Shown here in pieces: positions 19,441 through 29,979 of a stretch of DNA of 64,000 nt. The stretch's first letter is position 1. The number at the start of each line of letters is the position of its first letter. Origin of the DNA: Flavobacterium ginsengisoli (GTDB taxonomy: Bacteria; Bacteroidota; Bacteroidia; Flavobacteriales; Flavobacteriaceae); the NCBI RefSeq assembly GCF_029625315.1, contig NZ_CP121110.1, positions 2,799,001-2,863,000 of the forward strand, written 5' to 3'. The position numbers and the translations under genes were made by a program. The notes beneath the pieces were generated by a model, which saw only the letters and a program-made list of their open reading frames with translations, was not told the origin of the DNA and searched no databases.

Positions 19441-20116
19441 TTATTCGTTTATACGATAACCTACATTTCGAACAGTTTCGAACCAATCAATAGAAGTGTG
19501 TTTATCCAATTTTTTTCGGAGATTACGAACGTGCACATCTATAAAATTAGAGTCTGAGTTAACCTCCAAAATATCGCCCCAAATATGCTCTGTTAATTGC
19601 AATCGTGTAATAACACGGTTTTTGTTTAGAACCAAATACTGAAAAATATCAAATTCTTTTTTAGTCAGATTAATTAGCTGGTCGTTAAAACTCACTCTAT
19701 AATCCTGAAGTTGCAATAAAAAACCATGAATGCTTAAATTATTAAGAGTAAATCCATGAATTCTGCGAACTACTGCAAATATTCTTGCTCGCCAATTCTG
19801 TCAGAGCAAAAGGCTTTGTCAAATAATCATCAGCTCCAAGATGAAGTCCGTTTATTCTATCATCCAATTCTCCGCGAGCAGTAAGTACAATGACCGCAAT
19901 TTTTGATTTTGTTTTTCTGATTGCCTGCAAAACCTCAAAACCATCTCCATCAGGCAGTCCAAGATCCAAAAGCATAACATCGTAATCATTGCTACCGAAT
20001 TCTTCAAGAGCCTCGGCACAATTATTGGCAATTTTACAGATGTATCCTGAGTTGCATAAAAAATCGTAGACCTCTACAGCAAGTTCTTTATTATCTTCTA
20101 CAATTAAAACATTCAT
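19441..20116 (-). CDS. OmpR/PhoB-family response regulator (one suspected indel)
   Basis: Receiver domain (MNVLIVEDNKELAVEVYDFL; phospho-acceptor Asp in VMLLDLGLPDGDGFE; conserved Thr in VLTAR and Lys in TKPFALTELA) followed by a winged-helix effector (LTKKEFDIFQYLVLNKNRV, then HVRNLRKKLD and TVRNVGYRI). The frame is broken at 19787-19792 (GCTCGC on the plus strand); dropping one base restores ELAARIFAVVRRIHG and about 224 residues. It is co-transcribed with the downstream kinase. The two 11-bp-periodic promoter boxes beside it are good candidates for its binding sites. No such box lies before its own gene. Confidence 0.9.
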
Positions 20117-20194
20117 AAGCCCACTATTTAAGCGAAATTAAAATTAATCAATTATCAAAAATTGAGTAGTGTATTATTAAAAAAATTAACGAAC

Positions 20195-20226
20195 GAAAAA
20201 AGCTGACAAATTTCTTCATCAGCTTC
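20195..20226 (-). terminator. Terminator of the small Lys-rich peptide gene (copy B)
   Basis: On the minus strand AAGCTGA and TCAGCTT form a short stem around an A/T-rich loop followed by a T-run, between copy B and the response regulator gene. Confidence 0.6.
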
Positions 20227-20302
20227 TTCAATCGCGTTCTCATAATCATTATTCCTGTTTTGCCTTCGTTACAACGCTTCGAAAACAAAACGAGAGCAAT
20301 TT

Positions 20303-20512
20303 TTATTTAGCTTTTGCAGGTTCTGGCTTAGCAGCTTCTGTTTTTGGAGCTTCAGTTTTTGCTGATTTTGCTTTTTTATCAGATTTGTGTTTAGGATGTT
20401 TAGTTGCTTTTACTTCTTTAGCCGGAGCTTCTTTTCCATCTTTTGCAGGAAATGCGTGAACCATTGCACTTGTTCCTAAAACTGCTACTAATAACATTAA
20501 TAAATTTCTCAT
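20303..20512 (-). CDS. Small secreted Lys/Ala-rich peptide, copy B
   Basis: 69 residues: signal peptide MRNLLMLLVAVLGTSAMVHA, then a Lys/Ala/Pro/Glu-rich tail with KHPKHKSDKK, giving three His among many Lys. It is a paralogue of copy A at 17812-17997. Its promoter has the same two-box operator and the same spacing from -7 to ATG (42 bp). It is upstream of the response regulator-kinase operon on the same strand, separated by a terminator. No known family was recognised; the His-rich middle could bind metal, which is untested. Confidence 0.75.
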   Translation of the reverse strand: MRNLLMLLVAVLGTSAMVHAFPAKDGKEAPAKEVKATKHPKHKSDKKAKSAKTEAPKTEAAKPEPAKAK

Positions 20513-20554
20513 GATTTCTAATATTTATGAATTAATAATTTTTATTTTACAGAT

Positions 20555-20589
20555 CAAAATTACCCTCAGAAAATGAAGCCAAAATGAAG
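20555..20589 (-). promoter_or_regulatory. Promoter with direct-repeat operator for peptide copy B
   Basis: On the minus strand two CTTCATTTT boxes (20581-20589 and 20570-20578) at an 11-bp period, then 7 bp, then TAATTTTG (20555-20562; fits TAnnTTTG), then 42 bp to the ATG. Boxes and all spacings equal those before copy A, while the bases between them differ, which indicates selection for the sites. Confidence 0.7.
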
Positions 20590-20825
20590 AAATCACTGAA
20601 TAAAAAATTTTAACTTGATATTAACTCTTTGCTTATTTTCTGGCTAATAAGTTGCATAAATTCATTTAATTGCCTACTATTCTTTACAACATTGAGAAGA
20701 TGCAATGTATTGCATTTCTACTAAAATGAACTTATACGACTTATATGGTTTAAAAAATTAATTTTCGAAAACCAAATCGTTTTTTAAAACCCAATTGTTT
20801 ATTTTTACAGACTAATATTTTTAAT

Positions 20826-23670
20826 ATGTCAACTCAAAAACGCCTTTTTCTTCTAGATGCTTACGCATTAATTTTTCGTGGTTATTATGCCTTCATAAAA
20901 AACCCGAGAATCAACTCAAAAGGAATGGATACATCTGCAATTATGGGTTTTATGAACTCACTTTTGGATGTTATTAAAAGAGAAAAACCAGACCACTTGG
21001 CCGTTGCTTTCGATAAAGGCGGAAGCCATGTAAGAACAGAAATGTTTGTTGAATACAAAGCCAATCGTGATGCTACACCAGAAGCAATTAAAATTGCTGT
21101 TCCTTATATTCAAGAATTATTAAAAGCCATGCATATTCCGATTATCGAAATCGAAGGCTGTGAAGCCGATGACTTAATTGGAACAATCGCTAAACAAGCA
21201 GAAAAACAAAATTACAAAGTCTTCATGGTAACGCCTGATAAGGATTTTGCGCAACTAGTTTCTGAAAATATTTTTATGTATAAACCTGCCCGAATGGGTA
21301 ACGGAATCGAAATATGGGGTGTTCCTGAGGTTTTGGCAAAATTTGAAATCGAAAGACCAGAACAAGTAATTGATTTCCTTGGAATGATGGGCGACGCTGT
21401 AGATAATATTCCTGGATTGCCAGGTGTTGGTGAAGTTACAGCTAAAAAAGTTCCTGAAAGAATTTGGAACCATGGAAAACCTTTTAGAAAACACGCATTT
21501 ACTAAAAGGCAAAATGAAAGAGAACATCGAAGCTAACAAAGAAAAAGGGATTCTTTCTAAAAAATTAGCGACAATTATTACCGATTGTGATGTTACTTTT
21601 AATGAAGAAGACTACGAACTTTCTCGCCCAGATATCGAAAAAACTGATGCTATTTTTCAAGAATTAGAATTTAGAAGAATGGCAGAACAGTTTGACAATT
21701 TATTTAAAACTGATGGTACACAAACTGCTGCTCCAGCTCCTGATGCCAAATTATACAAAAAAGCACAGCCTAAAAATGAAGACCAATTTGATCTTTTTGG
21801 AGGCGGAAATACGAATGGAGAAAACGCTGAAATCGAAAGAACTTCGTTTTATAGTACTTTAGAAAACACAGAGCATTTTTACCAAACCATTCAAGGCGAT
21901 TTAGGCATTAAAATGCTTTTGCAGAATTTACAAAAACAGACTTCGGTTTGTTTTGATACTGAAACCACAGGAATCGATGCTTTGCACGCAGAATTGGTCG
22001 GAATGTCTTTCTCTTACGAAAAAGGAAAAGCATTTTATGTGCCGTTTCCAGAAAGCCATGAAGAAGCAAAAGCTTTAGTAGACAAATTTGTTCCGTTTTT
22101 TGAAAATGAAAACATTGAGAAAATCGGACAGAATTTAAAATACGATCTAAAAATTCTTTCTAATTATGGTGTAACCGTAAAAGGAAAACTTTTTGATACG
22201 ATGATTGCGCATTATCTAATTAATCCAGATATGCGTCATAATATGGATATTTTGGCAGAAACGTACTTGAAATATTCTCCAAAATCTATTGAAAGTTTAA
22301 TTGGTAAAAAAGGAAAAAATCAGCTTAATATGCGCGATGTTCCTTTGGAAGATATTAAAGAATATGCTTGCTGAAGATGCCGATATTACTTTACAATTAA
22401 AAGAAATATTCACAACCGAATTAGACAAAACAGAAACTAAAAAGTTATTTGACGAAATCGAAATTCCGTTAGTAAGCGTATTGGCAGACATGGAAACTGA
22501 AGGAATTCGTTTGGATGTAGATTTCTTAAAAGCAATGTCTTCTGAAATGGAAGTTGAAATCAAAGCTTTAGAAGAAAAAATATATGAAACTGCTGGCGAA
22601 AAATTCAACTTGGCTTCTCCAAAACAATTAGGAGATATTTTGTTTGATAAACTAAAAATTGGCGGCGCAAAACAAAAGAAAACCAAAACGGGACAATATG
22701 CAACTGGCGAAGAAGTTTTGACTTATTTGGCCAATGACAACCCAATTGTAAAACAGATTTTAGATTGGCGCCAGATGGTAAAACTGCAAAGCACTTATAT
22801 TTTGGCTTTACCAGAACAAGTTGATAAAAAAACGTTACGCGTTCATACCGATTATATGCAGACTGTTGCGGCAACTGGACGTTTGAGCTCTAATAATCCG
22901 AACTTGCAAAATATTCCGATTCGTACCGAAAGAGGCCGTCAGATTCGTAAAGCTTTTGTGGCACGCGATGAAAATTACACTTTAATCTCTGCCGATTACT
23001 CGCAAATTGAATTAAGAATTATCGCTGCTTTGAGTGGTGAAGAAAATATGATTGCGGCTTTCCAAAATGGAGAAGACATTCACAAAGCAACCGCGAGCAA
23101 AAGTTTTTGATGTTCCTTTAGAAGAAGTTTCCCGCGAACAAAGAAGTAATGCAAAAACAGTAAACTTTGGAATTATATATGGTGTTTCTGCTTTTGGTTT
23201 GAGCAACCAAACTTCACTTTCTAGAAGCGAAAGTGCTTGCATTGATTGATGCTTATTATAAAACATATCCTCGTCTTAAATCTTATATTTCAGAACAAAT
23301 TGAATTTGCACGCGAAAAAGGTTACGTACAAACTATTTTAGGCCGTCGCAGATATTTAAAAGATATTAATTCTGCTAATGCTGTTGTAAGAAGTGCGGCA
23401 GAACGAAATGCTGTAAATGCCCCAATTCAAGGAAGCGCTGCCGATGTGATTAAAATCGCAATGATCAATATTCATAAAAAACTTCGTGACGAAAACTGGA
23501 AATCTAAAATGTTACTGCAAGTACATGATGAACTTGTGTTCGATGTTCACAACAACGAACTCGAAAAAATCCAGCCAATGATTAAACACGAAATGGAAAA
23601 TGCTTTTAAAATGTCGGTTCCTTTAGAAGTTGAACTCGGAATGGGTAAAGATTGGTTAGAGGCACATTAA
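20826..23670 (+). CDS. polA: DNA polymerase I (four suspected indels)
   Basis: One gene of about 948 residues, read here in five overlapping pieces. It has a 5'-3' exonuclease domain ([47 protein letters not shown]), an active-looking 3'-5' exonuclease domain ([21 protein letters not shown]) and the polymerase domain (motif [13 protein letters not shown]; motif [15 protein letters not shown]; motif [12 protein letters not shown]). Frame breaks lie near 21444-21456, 22366-22371, 23093-23098 and 23235-23240. The last three are GCTTGC, GCGAGC and GCTTGC where GCWGC restores EYAAED, ATAAKVF and SAALIDA. No conserved block is missing, so sequence error is far more likely than decay. Confidence 0.92.
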
Positions 23671-23697
23671 TATTTCAGTAAAATTTCGGTAAAAAAT

Positions 23698-23735
23698 AAA
23701 TCCGCCAAAAGTGAATGCTTTTAGCGGATTTTTAA
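23698..23735 (+). terminator. Bidirectional terminator between polA and the EreA/ChaN-like gene
   Basis: AAATCCGCcAAAAG pairs with CTTTTaGCGGATTT around a TGAATG loop, followed by a T-run. It serves the two convergent genes. Confidence 0.8.
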
Positions 23736-23752
23736 TTTATAACAGTTTCAGG

Positions 23753-24898
23753 CTAGTATTTATCTGCCTCTGCATATTTTTTTGAAATATCTCCATAGTC
23801 TTTAATTTGTTTCCAATAATCTTTTAAGTTCTTTGGCCGAGGTCTCCAGTCTGGATCTGCCATGTTTTTTTGTGCTTCATTCCAATTATTAGCCGTTAAA
23901 AAATTTGGATCAATATCGCATCCAGAAAGTTCTTTAATTGGTTTTAGAAATACATAACCATCATAAAAATTTTCTAATGTAAAATTGCTATGACCGAGAG
24001 AATAGTAACTATCATCTCGTAATTTTCCAAGAGGCGTATTAATCAAATCGAATCCGATTGGTTTATTTTGCAGTTTTTGCATTATAATTTCTATTTTTCC
24101 ATTTGCTGGCGAAACCAAATTTGGTCTAATTTCAGGTCGATTAGCAAAAGGTTTATGCAATAAAATAGAATATACTAACTGCGGATATTTTGCATACAAC
24201 TGATTTCCAAAATAACCATCCTCCAACCTCACAAAATCCTGTCCCAGAAAATCATACACAGGAAATTTATATTTTGTAAATGCATGGATATCTCCTGTAA
24301 GAATCAAAATTTTCTCTTGCTTGGCAATAATTTCTTTCTCTGTAATTCCAAATCGAAATGTTTCTGTATTTCCTCTATAAAATACCTTTTTCATTTTCTC
24401 AGGAGTTCGCTGTCCTAAAAACGAGGACCAATCGTAACGGTAACTTAAATTTAAGATTCTGAATTTCTTTGCAGATTTAGGCAGTGATTTATTTAACTCC
24501 CAAGCAGCCTTGTACAAATCAGTATATCCTTTAAAAACCCAGCCTGAATTATAGTTAAACATTAATTTTCTAACTAGATCTTCATTATACTCAGGAGCAG
24601 AGACTAAAGAATCTAATTTTATCTGATCCTCACTTGCCCCAAATTCCATTCCCAAATTATAGACGTTGTTTTTATACAGAACAGGAATCAAATTCTTTAC
24701 TAATAAGAGGTTTTCTTTAACTCGATGTTCCTCGGCCAGTAGGATTATATCTTTTTCTGCAAACTTTGAAACAATATATTCTTCAGGGCTTTTGTAATTA
24801 TTTGACAAATATTGAACTGAATTCTCCATTTCATCAGACTGACAAAAGATACAGAGAGGAAAAAGAATCGAAAGAAAAACTATACTTTTTTTAAACAT
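23753..24898 (-). CDS. Secreted EreA/ChaN-fold protein of unknown function
   Basis: A 381-residue protein with a signal peptide ending CIFCQS (the Cys could be a lipidation site, but the lipobox is poor). The pattern DIILLAEEHRVKENLLLVKNLIPVLYKN...LGMEFG resembles the erythromycin-esterase/ChaN/TIKI superfamily, where the first Glu-x-His pair lies in the active site, and a later ILILTGDIHAFTKY matches the second His motif. The actual substrate is unknown. The start is 4 bp downstream of the amylase stop, so it is co-transcribed with and translated after the amylase gene. Confidence 0.6.
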   Translation of the reverse strand: MFKKSIVFLSILFPLCIFCQSDEMENSVQYLSNNYKSPEEYIVSKFAEKDIILLAEEHRVKENLLLVKNLIPVLYKNNVYNLGMEFGASEDQIKLDSLVSAPEYNEDLVRKLMFNYNSGWVFKGYTDLYKAAWELNKSLPKSAKKFRILNLSYRYDWSSFLGQRTPEKMKKVFYRGNTETFRFGITEKEIIAKQEKILILTGDIHAFTKYKFPVYDFLGQDFVRLEDGYFGNQLYAKYPQLVYSILLHKPFANRPEIRPNLVSPANGKIEIIMQKLQNKPIGFDLINTPLGKLRDDSYYSLGHSNFTLENFYDGYVFLKPIKELSGCDIDPNFLTANNWNEAQKNMADPDWRPRPKNLKDYWKQIKDYGDISKKYAEADKY

Positions 24899-24902
24899 CT
24901 TT

Positions 24903-26756
24903 TTATTTATTTAATTCTAAAACCCACATTTTTGTTGATGGAATAATTGTCTTTTTGGAAGTTGAAAAACTTTCTTCGGTAATCACATTTTTAGCAGAAG
25001 TAAAACCAGCAGTTCTTTCATCATATTTTTGAAAGTCAATTTCTTTTTCAGAACTACTTGTATTCATCACACACATTATTGTTTGGTTGTCGTCATATCT
25101 AAAGTAAATATATAAGCCTTCAACAGGTGTATAATGCATCATTTTTCCTGTTTTTATTGCTGATGCATTTTTTCTAAAATTAGCCAGTTTACGAACCAAC
25201 TCTTGTGTCGATTTTTCATCATCCGTCATTCCTTTTCCTGTAAAAGCATTTTTTTCATCTTCTTTCCATCCTCCTGGAAAATCAGCTCTTAGTAAGCCAT
25301 CTGGATTTTTAAATCCCTTCATCAAAACTTCAGATCCATAATATAGCTGTGGAATTCCTCTGCAAGTTAGCAACCACTGAAAGCCCATTTTTTGCTTTTC
25401 TACATTTTCTCCCATTAATGAAAAAAATCGAGCCTCGTCATGATTGTCCAAAAGCAATACTTTCTGCATTGGATTTTTACTCAAAAAATCACTGCTCAAA
25501 GTATAATACAATTGATTAACTCCGCCTTTCCACCCAAAAGGTTCTGTCAAAGCCGGAATGATTCCGTAATACAAACTCTGAAAATCTACAACTGAAGGCA
25601 AATTGCTTTTGAACGGTGTATCTATATTATTTTCCTCAAAATAAGCCTGATTTGCTACCCCGTGCACCATGATTTCGCCAAAAATGGAAATCTTAGGAAA
25701 CTCATCCATAATTGCTTTGTTGCGGCGATTGGCAAAATTAAGATCATTATAAGTATAAGTATCAAGACGCACGCCATCAATACCAAACTTTTCAATATGC
25801 CAAATGCAATTTTGGATAATGAAATTGGCCATAAACGGATTATCTTGATTAATGTCTGGCATTATTTTATCAAACCATCCATCGCTCATTTTCTTTTTAT
25901 CTGATTTTGTTCCATAAGGATCAAAAAGCGGGATTTCTCTATAATTGGTTTGAGTATATTCTGGCCAGCGATGAACCCAATCATTTGCTGGAGGATCTAG
26001 TTCTAGAAAATGAAATGATCCAATATGATTATAAACAGCATCAAAAATAAGCTTCATTCCCCTTGAGTGAAGCTGATTACTCAATTTTTCATACATCGCA
26101 TCTCCACCATATCTTTGATCAATTTTGTAATGATTTGTAATTGCGTAACCATGCTCTGTTCTTTTCTCCATATCATTTTCCATAACTGGAGTAAACCACA
26201 ATGCTGTAACTCCAAGCCCCTGAATATAGTCCAGATTATTAATCACACCTTGTAAATCTCCGCCATGGCGATCATACATTTCTTTTCGGTCAAGAGATTG
26301 GTCTCTCATTCCTTTTACTTTGTCATTTGTAATATCTCCATTACTAAAACGGTCCACCATAATTAATTCGATAAAATCACTGGAAGTAACTCCTTGCGCA
26401 TATTGTGTTCCATTACCCGATTTTCGATTATAAAGAGGCCATTTGATTTTCTGTTTTCCTGACTTTTGATTCAATTCAATAATTACATCACCAGCAACAG
26501 TTTCTGGCGCAATAGTTATATCAATAGCAATATATTTTGCATTTGGAAAAGAATATGTTTTGTTAATCGTTATTCCGGGATAATTAATGCCTACTTTATC
26601 TATTGTGAAAGAATCATCAATACTTCGAATTAATAACTGTATAGAATTAGTTTTCATTCCTACCCACCAATTTGTCGGGTAAACTTCAGTATTCTTGGCA
26701 TTTATTACCCAAGAAAAACAAAATAGCAACATTAAAGTTAAAGCGGTTTTCTTCAT
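24903..26756 (-). CDS. Secreted alpha-amylase/neopullulanase-like GH13 enzyme
   Basis: A 617-residue glycoside hydrolase family 13 enzyme with a signal peptide (MKKTALTLMLLFCFSWVINA), an N-terminal beta-sandwich (about 25-120), the (beta/alpha)8 barrel and a C-terminal beta domain. GH13 motifs: DAVYNH (region I), GVRLDTYTY (nucleophile Asp, region II), FGEIM (acid/base Glu, region III), LLDNHDEAR (region IV). The start of the barrel, GGDLQGVINNLDYIQGLGVTALW, is typical of SusA-like maltodextrin-hydrolysing enzymes. The product likely acts in the periplasm or at the surface on starch fragments. No susC/susD genes are in the window. Confidence 0.92.
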   Translation of the reverse strand: MKKTALTLMLLFCFSWVINAKNTEVYPTNWWVGMKTNSIQLLIRSIDDSFTIDKVGINYPGITINKTYSFPNAKYIAIDITIAPETVAGDVIIELNQKSGKQKIKWPLYNRKSGNGTQYAQGVTSSDFIELIMVDRFSNGDITNDKVKGMRDQSLDRKEMYDRHGGDLQGVINNLDYIQGLGVTALWFTPVMENDMEKRTEHGYAITNHYKIDQRYGGDAMYEKLSNQLHSRGMKLIFDAVYNHIGSFHFLELDPPANDWVHRWPEYTQTNYREIPLFDPYGTKSDKKKMSDGWFDKIMPDINQDNPFMANFIIQNCIWHIEKFGIDGVRLDTYTYNDLNFANRRNKAIMDEFPKISIFGEIMVHGVANQAYFEENNIDTPFKSNLPSVVDFQSLYYGIIPALTEPFGWKGGVNQLYYTLSSDFLSKNPMQKVLLLDNHDEARFFSLMGENVEKQKMGFQWLLTCRGIPQLYYGSEVLMKGFKNPDGLLRADFPGGWKEDEKNAFTGKGMTDDEKSTQELVRKLANFRKNASAIKTGKMMHYTPVEGLYIYFRYDDNQTIMCVMNTSSSEKEIDFQKYDERTAGFTSAKNVITEESFSTSKKTIIPSTKMWVLELNK

Positions 26757-26964
26757 AATAGTTTTTTTAAATTATATTAGTCAGCGAAAGATATTATGCT
26801 TTTCTACCATCAAAAAGACACTTATTTAAACAACATGCTTTGTGTTGCAAACAACAACACAAAACTACTATGTCATTTAAACAAGAAAACTGTTTTCTAC
26901 CACATTACGATTTTAATTCTAAAGCAAAACCACTAGCTTTACAATTAAAGAAACAAACTCGATA

Positions 26965-28034
26965 ATGAACGAACTGGCTATTTATCCTGAAAATACATTT
27001 CAAAAAATAAGACTTTATATCAGCTACTGGTTGGGATATATTTTATTATTCAGCTTAGTGCAAGGTTTGCCAACAAATGATTTTTGGAGGGCTTTTTATA
27101 ATGAATGTTATAGTGTTTTCCCTAAAATTATATTTGTTCTACTGATTGTAGAAGTAGCAATGCCAAAATTGTTTTTCAGAAAAAAAAGACGCTATTTATT
27201 TTTATTTATTTGATTTCGATCCTCTTCTTTGCATTCCTTCAGCGGTTAATTGACAATTATATCATTATTGCATTCTATTTGACCGAGTGGAAATCGGAAC
27301 CGCTTTTTTCTGCTCCTGTATATTTATATAATGTAATTAAACTGCAATTTGTTGTCACGGTTCCTTTAATCATTAAACTTGTTTATTACATTGCCGAAGC
27401 CAAAAACAAAGTGCGACTGATTATTTCCGAAAAACTCCAAGCCGAATTGTTTTCTCTTCGAAATCAGTTTCATCCCCACTTTTTATTTAATGTTCTCAAT
27501 AGTCTGTATTCAAAAATTTTAAGTAAATCTGACGATTCTGCAGATATAGTCCTTAAAATCTCAGATTTTCTCCGATATTCTGTTTATGAGGTAAATACCA
27601 AACATATTCCTTTGGAGAAAGAAATTGAATATCTACAAAATTATATTTCACTTCAGCAGTTAAGATTTGATAACAGACTCGAACTAAGTTTCAGCACAAA
27701 CGGAATTACAGAAAATCAAGTTATTGAGCCTTTCTTAATTCTTCCTTTTATAGAAAACAGTTTTAAATATTGTCTGGATGATGTCAGTCTAAAAGCATGG
27801 ATTACAATTTCAATAACATTTTCTGAAGAATGGCTAATAATTAAAATTGAGAATAGTCTCCCACAAGATTTTTTCGAAAACAAAAAAACTAAAAATCCAT
27901 ATAGCGGTATTGGAATTTCTAATGTTAAAAGGCGTTTAGAACTTCTTTATCCTCAAAAGCATATTTTAAATATCAAAAATGAAGTTGAATCTTTTTTTGT
28001 CTCTTTAAAAATTAAAATTAATGACACCAACTAG
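26965..28034 (+). CDS. LytS-type membrane histidine kinase (one suspected indel)
   Basis: About 355 residues once joined: four N-terminal hydrophobic helices, then a His_kinase domain (PF06580-type; QFHPHFLFNVLNSLYSKI with the phospho-acceptor His) and a short HATPase (PFIENSFKYC; GIGISNVKRRLELLYP). A loss of one T at 27208-27213 stops the frame after YLFLFI; adding one T gives LFILISILFFAFLQ and joins the two parts inside a membrane helix. It overlaps the LytTR regulator by 14 bp, so the two are translationally coupled. It is divergent from the amylase gene. Confidence 0.85.
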
Positions 28035-28748
28035 AATAAGCTGTATTATTATAGAAGATGAACTTCCTGCATCTATATTGCTTGAAATGCATATTGCCAA
28101 ATTTGATTTTTTGGATTTGAAAGGAAAATTCATGAGCACCAATAATGCCTTGGGATATCTGAAAACCAACAATATAGACTTGCTTTTTTTAGATATTAAT
28201 CTGCCAGGCAAATCAGGGATTGAATTTGCTAAATCACTGCCAAAAGATATCGGAATTATTTTTACAACTGCCAATTCACAATATGCTGTCGAAGGATTTG
28301 ACCTAGAAGCTATTGATTATTTATTAAAGCCCATCTCTTTGGAACGATTTTCAAAAGCAATACAAAAATATAGTAAAATCCAAAAAACGAATCAGCAGTT
28401 TGAAAAGCTGGCACAAGCTGAAATTGAACAGCCTTTTATATTTGTCAAGTGCGAAAGAAAAACATTAAAAATATATCTGAACGAAATAGATTATTTTGAG
28501 TCACAAGGCAATTATTTAATTATTCATACAGAAAAAGATTCTTTTAAAACGCATCAGTCTATTACCGAAATGATTGAAAAATTACCCGAAGGTTTTTTTT
28601 CAGAATACATCGTTCCTTTTTGATTCCGTTAAAAAAGGTTTCTCAATTTAATAGTCGCTCTGTAACTATTAAAAACAAGATTCTGCCAATTGGAAGACTA
28701 TATAGTAATGCAACAATAAATTCTTTACAGTTGTTTAATTCTAACTAG
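28021..28748 (+). CDS. LytTR-type response regulator (suspected indel near the C-terminus)
   Basis: Receiver domain (CIIIEDELPASILLEMHIAKF; Asp in LLFLDINLPGKSGIEFAK; TTANSQYAVEGFDLEAIDYLLKP) followed by the LytTR DNA-binding domain (FVKCERKTLKIYLNEIDYFESQGNYLIIH). The frame ends at 28623 after EYIVPF, but the shifted frame continues FLIPLKKVSQFNSRSVTIKNKILPIGR to 28748, which is the usual end of a LytTR domain including the conserved hRSFL block. The change lies near 28610-28620 (CGTTCCTTTTT). It pairs with the overlapping LytS-type kinase; such pairs regulate nearby or unlinked genes. Confidence 0.85.
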
Positions 28749-28829
28749 TTTGAAATGGATATTTACTAAAAAACACATTTTTCCATATTGTAAATATTTT
28801 CTTTCTTTACTAAATCTTATAATCAAAAA

Positions 28830-29942
28830 ATGAAAAAACTTTATATTCTATTTTTTTTACTTTATTCAACAATTTCATTTTGTCAGGACAAGATTTATTA
28901 TCTAGAAGGAACTTTAGGCAAAAGTACAATCTTTATGACGCTTCAGGTTTATAAATCTGACAATGAAACTAACCTAACTGCAGTTTATTTCTATAAGAAT
29001 TCGCTAAAAGACATTAAACTCGAAGCAAAATTAAAAGACAATAATTACTCATTTTATTTTAAACCTAGCGATGTTATTACCGAGAAGTTTTACCTGAAAA
29101 AATCGGGTAATAATTTTGACGGATTTTGGTATGATGCCAAAGAGAAACAATTGGCTGTTCATCTTGAACCTGTAAATTTTGACAACTACAAATCGAATCT
29201 AAAAATTAGATTTGATGACGAACGTTTAAATCTAGTGAAATACAAATTCCTTGAATTCAAAAAACAGAAAACCACACTGTATAACAATAAAGAATTTGTT
29301 TGGTATTCTGAAAAACATTGCAATTCTGATTTTTTTAGATTAGGAAATAACTTCACAGAGAAAAACAAAGCTTTGATCAATCCCATTTTAGAACGCATAC
29401 ATATTGAAAATACATTAGCACAGCTTAATTGCACATCTAGTTTTGAATACAGCCAAGGAAAAGGAATTGAAGGAAATTCAACAATTAACTTTCTGAACCA
29501 TGATTTATTAGGTTTTCAAATTTCGATGTTTTGGGATTGCGGAGGCGCTCATCCAGATTTCGGAAGCAGTGGCTATCTAATCGATTTAAATAACGGAAAA
29601 CAATATGGAATTGATGATATTCTAGCTTTTGACAAAAGTGTGACTGGTGACAGTGAAAACAATTTTGATGCTTTTTCAAAATATCGAAATGATTATTTTG
29701 CACCGAAATTACTTGATGTAATTAATTCTCAGGAACATTTTGAAAAACCAAAAAATGAAGATGATTATTGTGATTACACCAATGCAGAATACTGGCGTTA
29801 CGCAGCTTGGAATTATACAGAAAAAGGAATAGAATTTACTCCAAGTTTCTACAGAGCGACCAGAAATTGCGAAGAATCTTTTTTAGTTCCTTTTGAGAGA
29901 TTAAGAAAGTACAAAAATCCTAAATTCCCATATTCATTATAA
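28830..29942 (+). CDS. Secreted DUF3298-like protein
   Basis: 370 residues with a signal peptide (MKKLYILFFLLYSTISFCQ). The N-terminal 130 residues are beta-rich without a recognised family. The C-terminal half has FWDCGGAHPDFGSSGYLIDLNNGKQYGIDDIL, which resembles the GGAHP motif of the DUF3298/PdaC-RsiV fold. The gene follows the LytS/LytTR pair at an 81-bp gap and may be its target. Function is unknown; the C-terminal fold assignment is moderate. Confidence 0.55.
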   Translation: MKKLYILFFLLYSTISFCQDKIYYLEGTLGKSTIFMTLQVYKSDNETNLTAVYFYKNSLKDIKLEAKLKDNNYSFYFKPSDVITEKFYLKKSGNNFDGFWYDAKEKQLAVHLEPVNFDNYKSNLKIRFDDERLNLVKYKFLEFKKQKTTLYNNKEFVWYSEKHCNSDFFRLGNNFTEKNKALINPILERIHIENTLAQLNCTSSFEYSQGKGIEGNSTINFLNHDLLGFQISMFWDCGGAHPDFGSSGYLIDLNNGKQYGIDDILAFDKSVTGDSENNFDAFSKYRNDYFAPKLLDVINSQEHFEKPKNEDDYCDYTNAEYWRYAAWNYTEKGIEFTPSFYRATRNCEESFLVPFERLRKYKNPKFPYSL

Positions 29943-29945
29943 AAT

Positions 29946-29978
29946 AAAAAAACCATCAGTTTTTGCTGATGGGTTTTC
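29946..29978. terminator. Terminator between two convergent genes (DUF3298-like and LacI)
   Basis: AAACCATCAG pairs with CTGATGGGTTT around TTTTTG; runs of A and T on both sides allow use in both directions. Confidence 0.75.
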
Positions 29979-29979
29979 T

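Noticed and set aside
20826..23670. polA as a pseudogene
   Set aside because: All motifs are intact and breaks fall at GCWGC sites shared with other genes; loss of polA plus tsf and ahcY in one cell is not credible.
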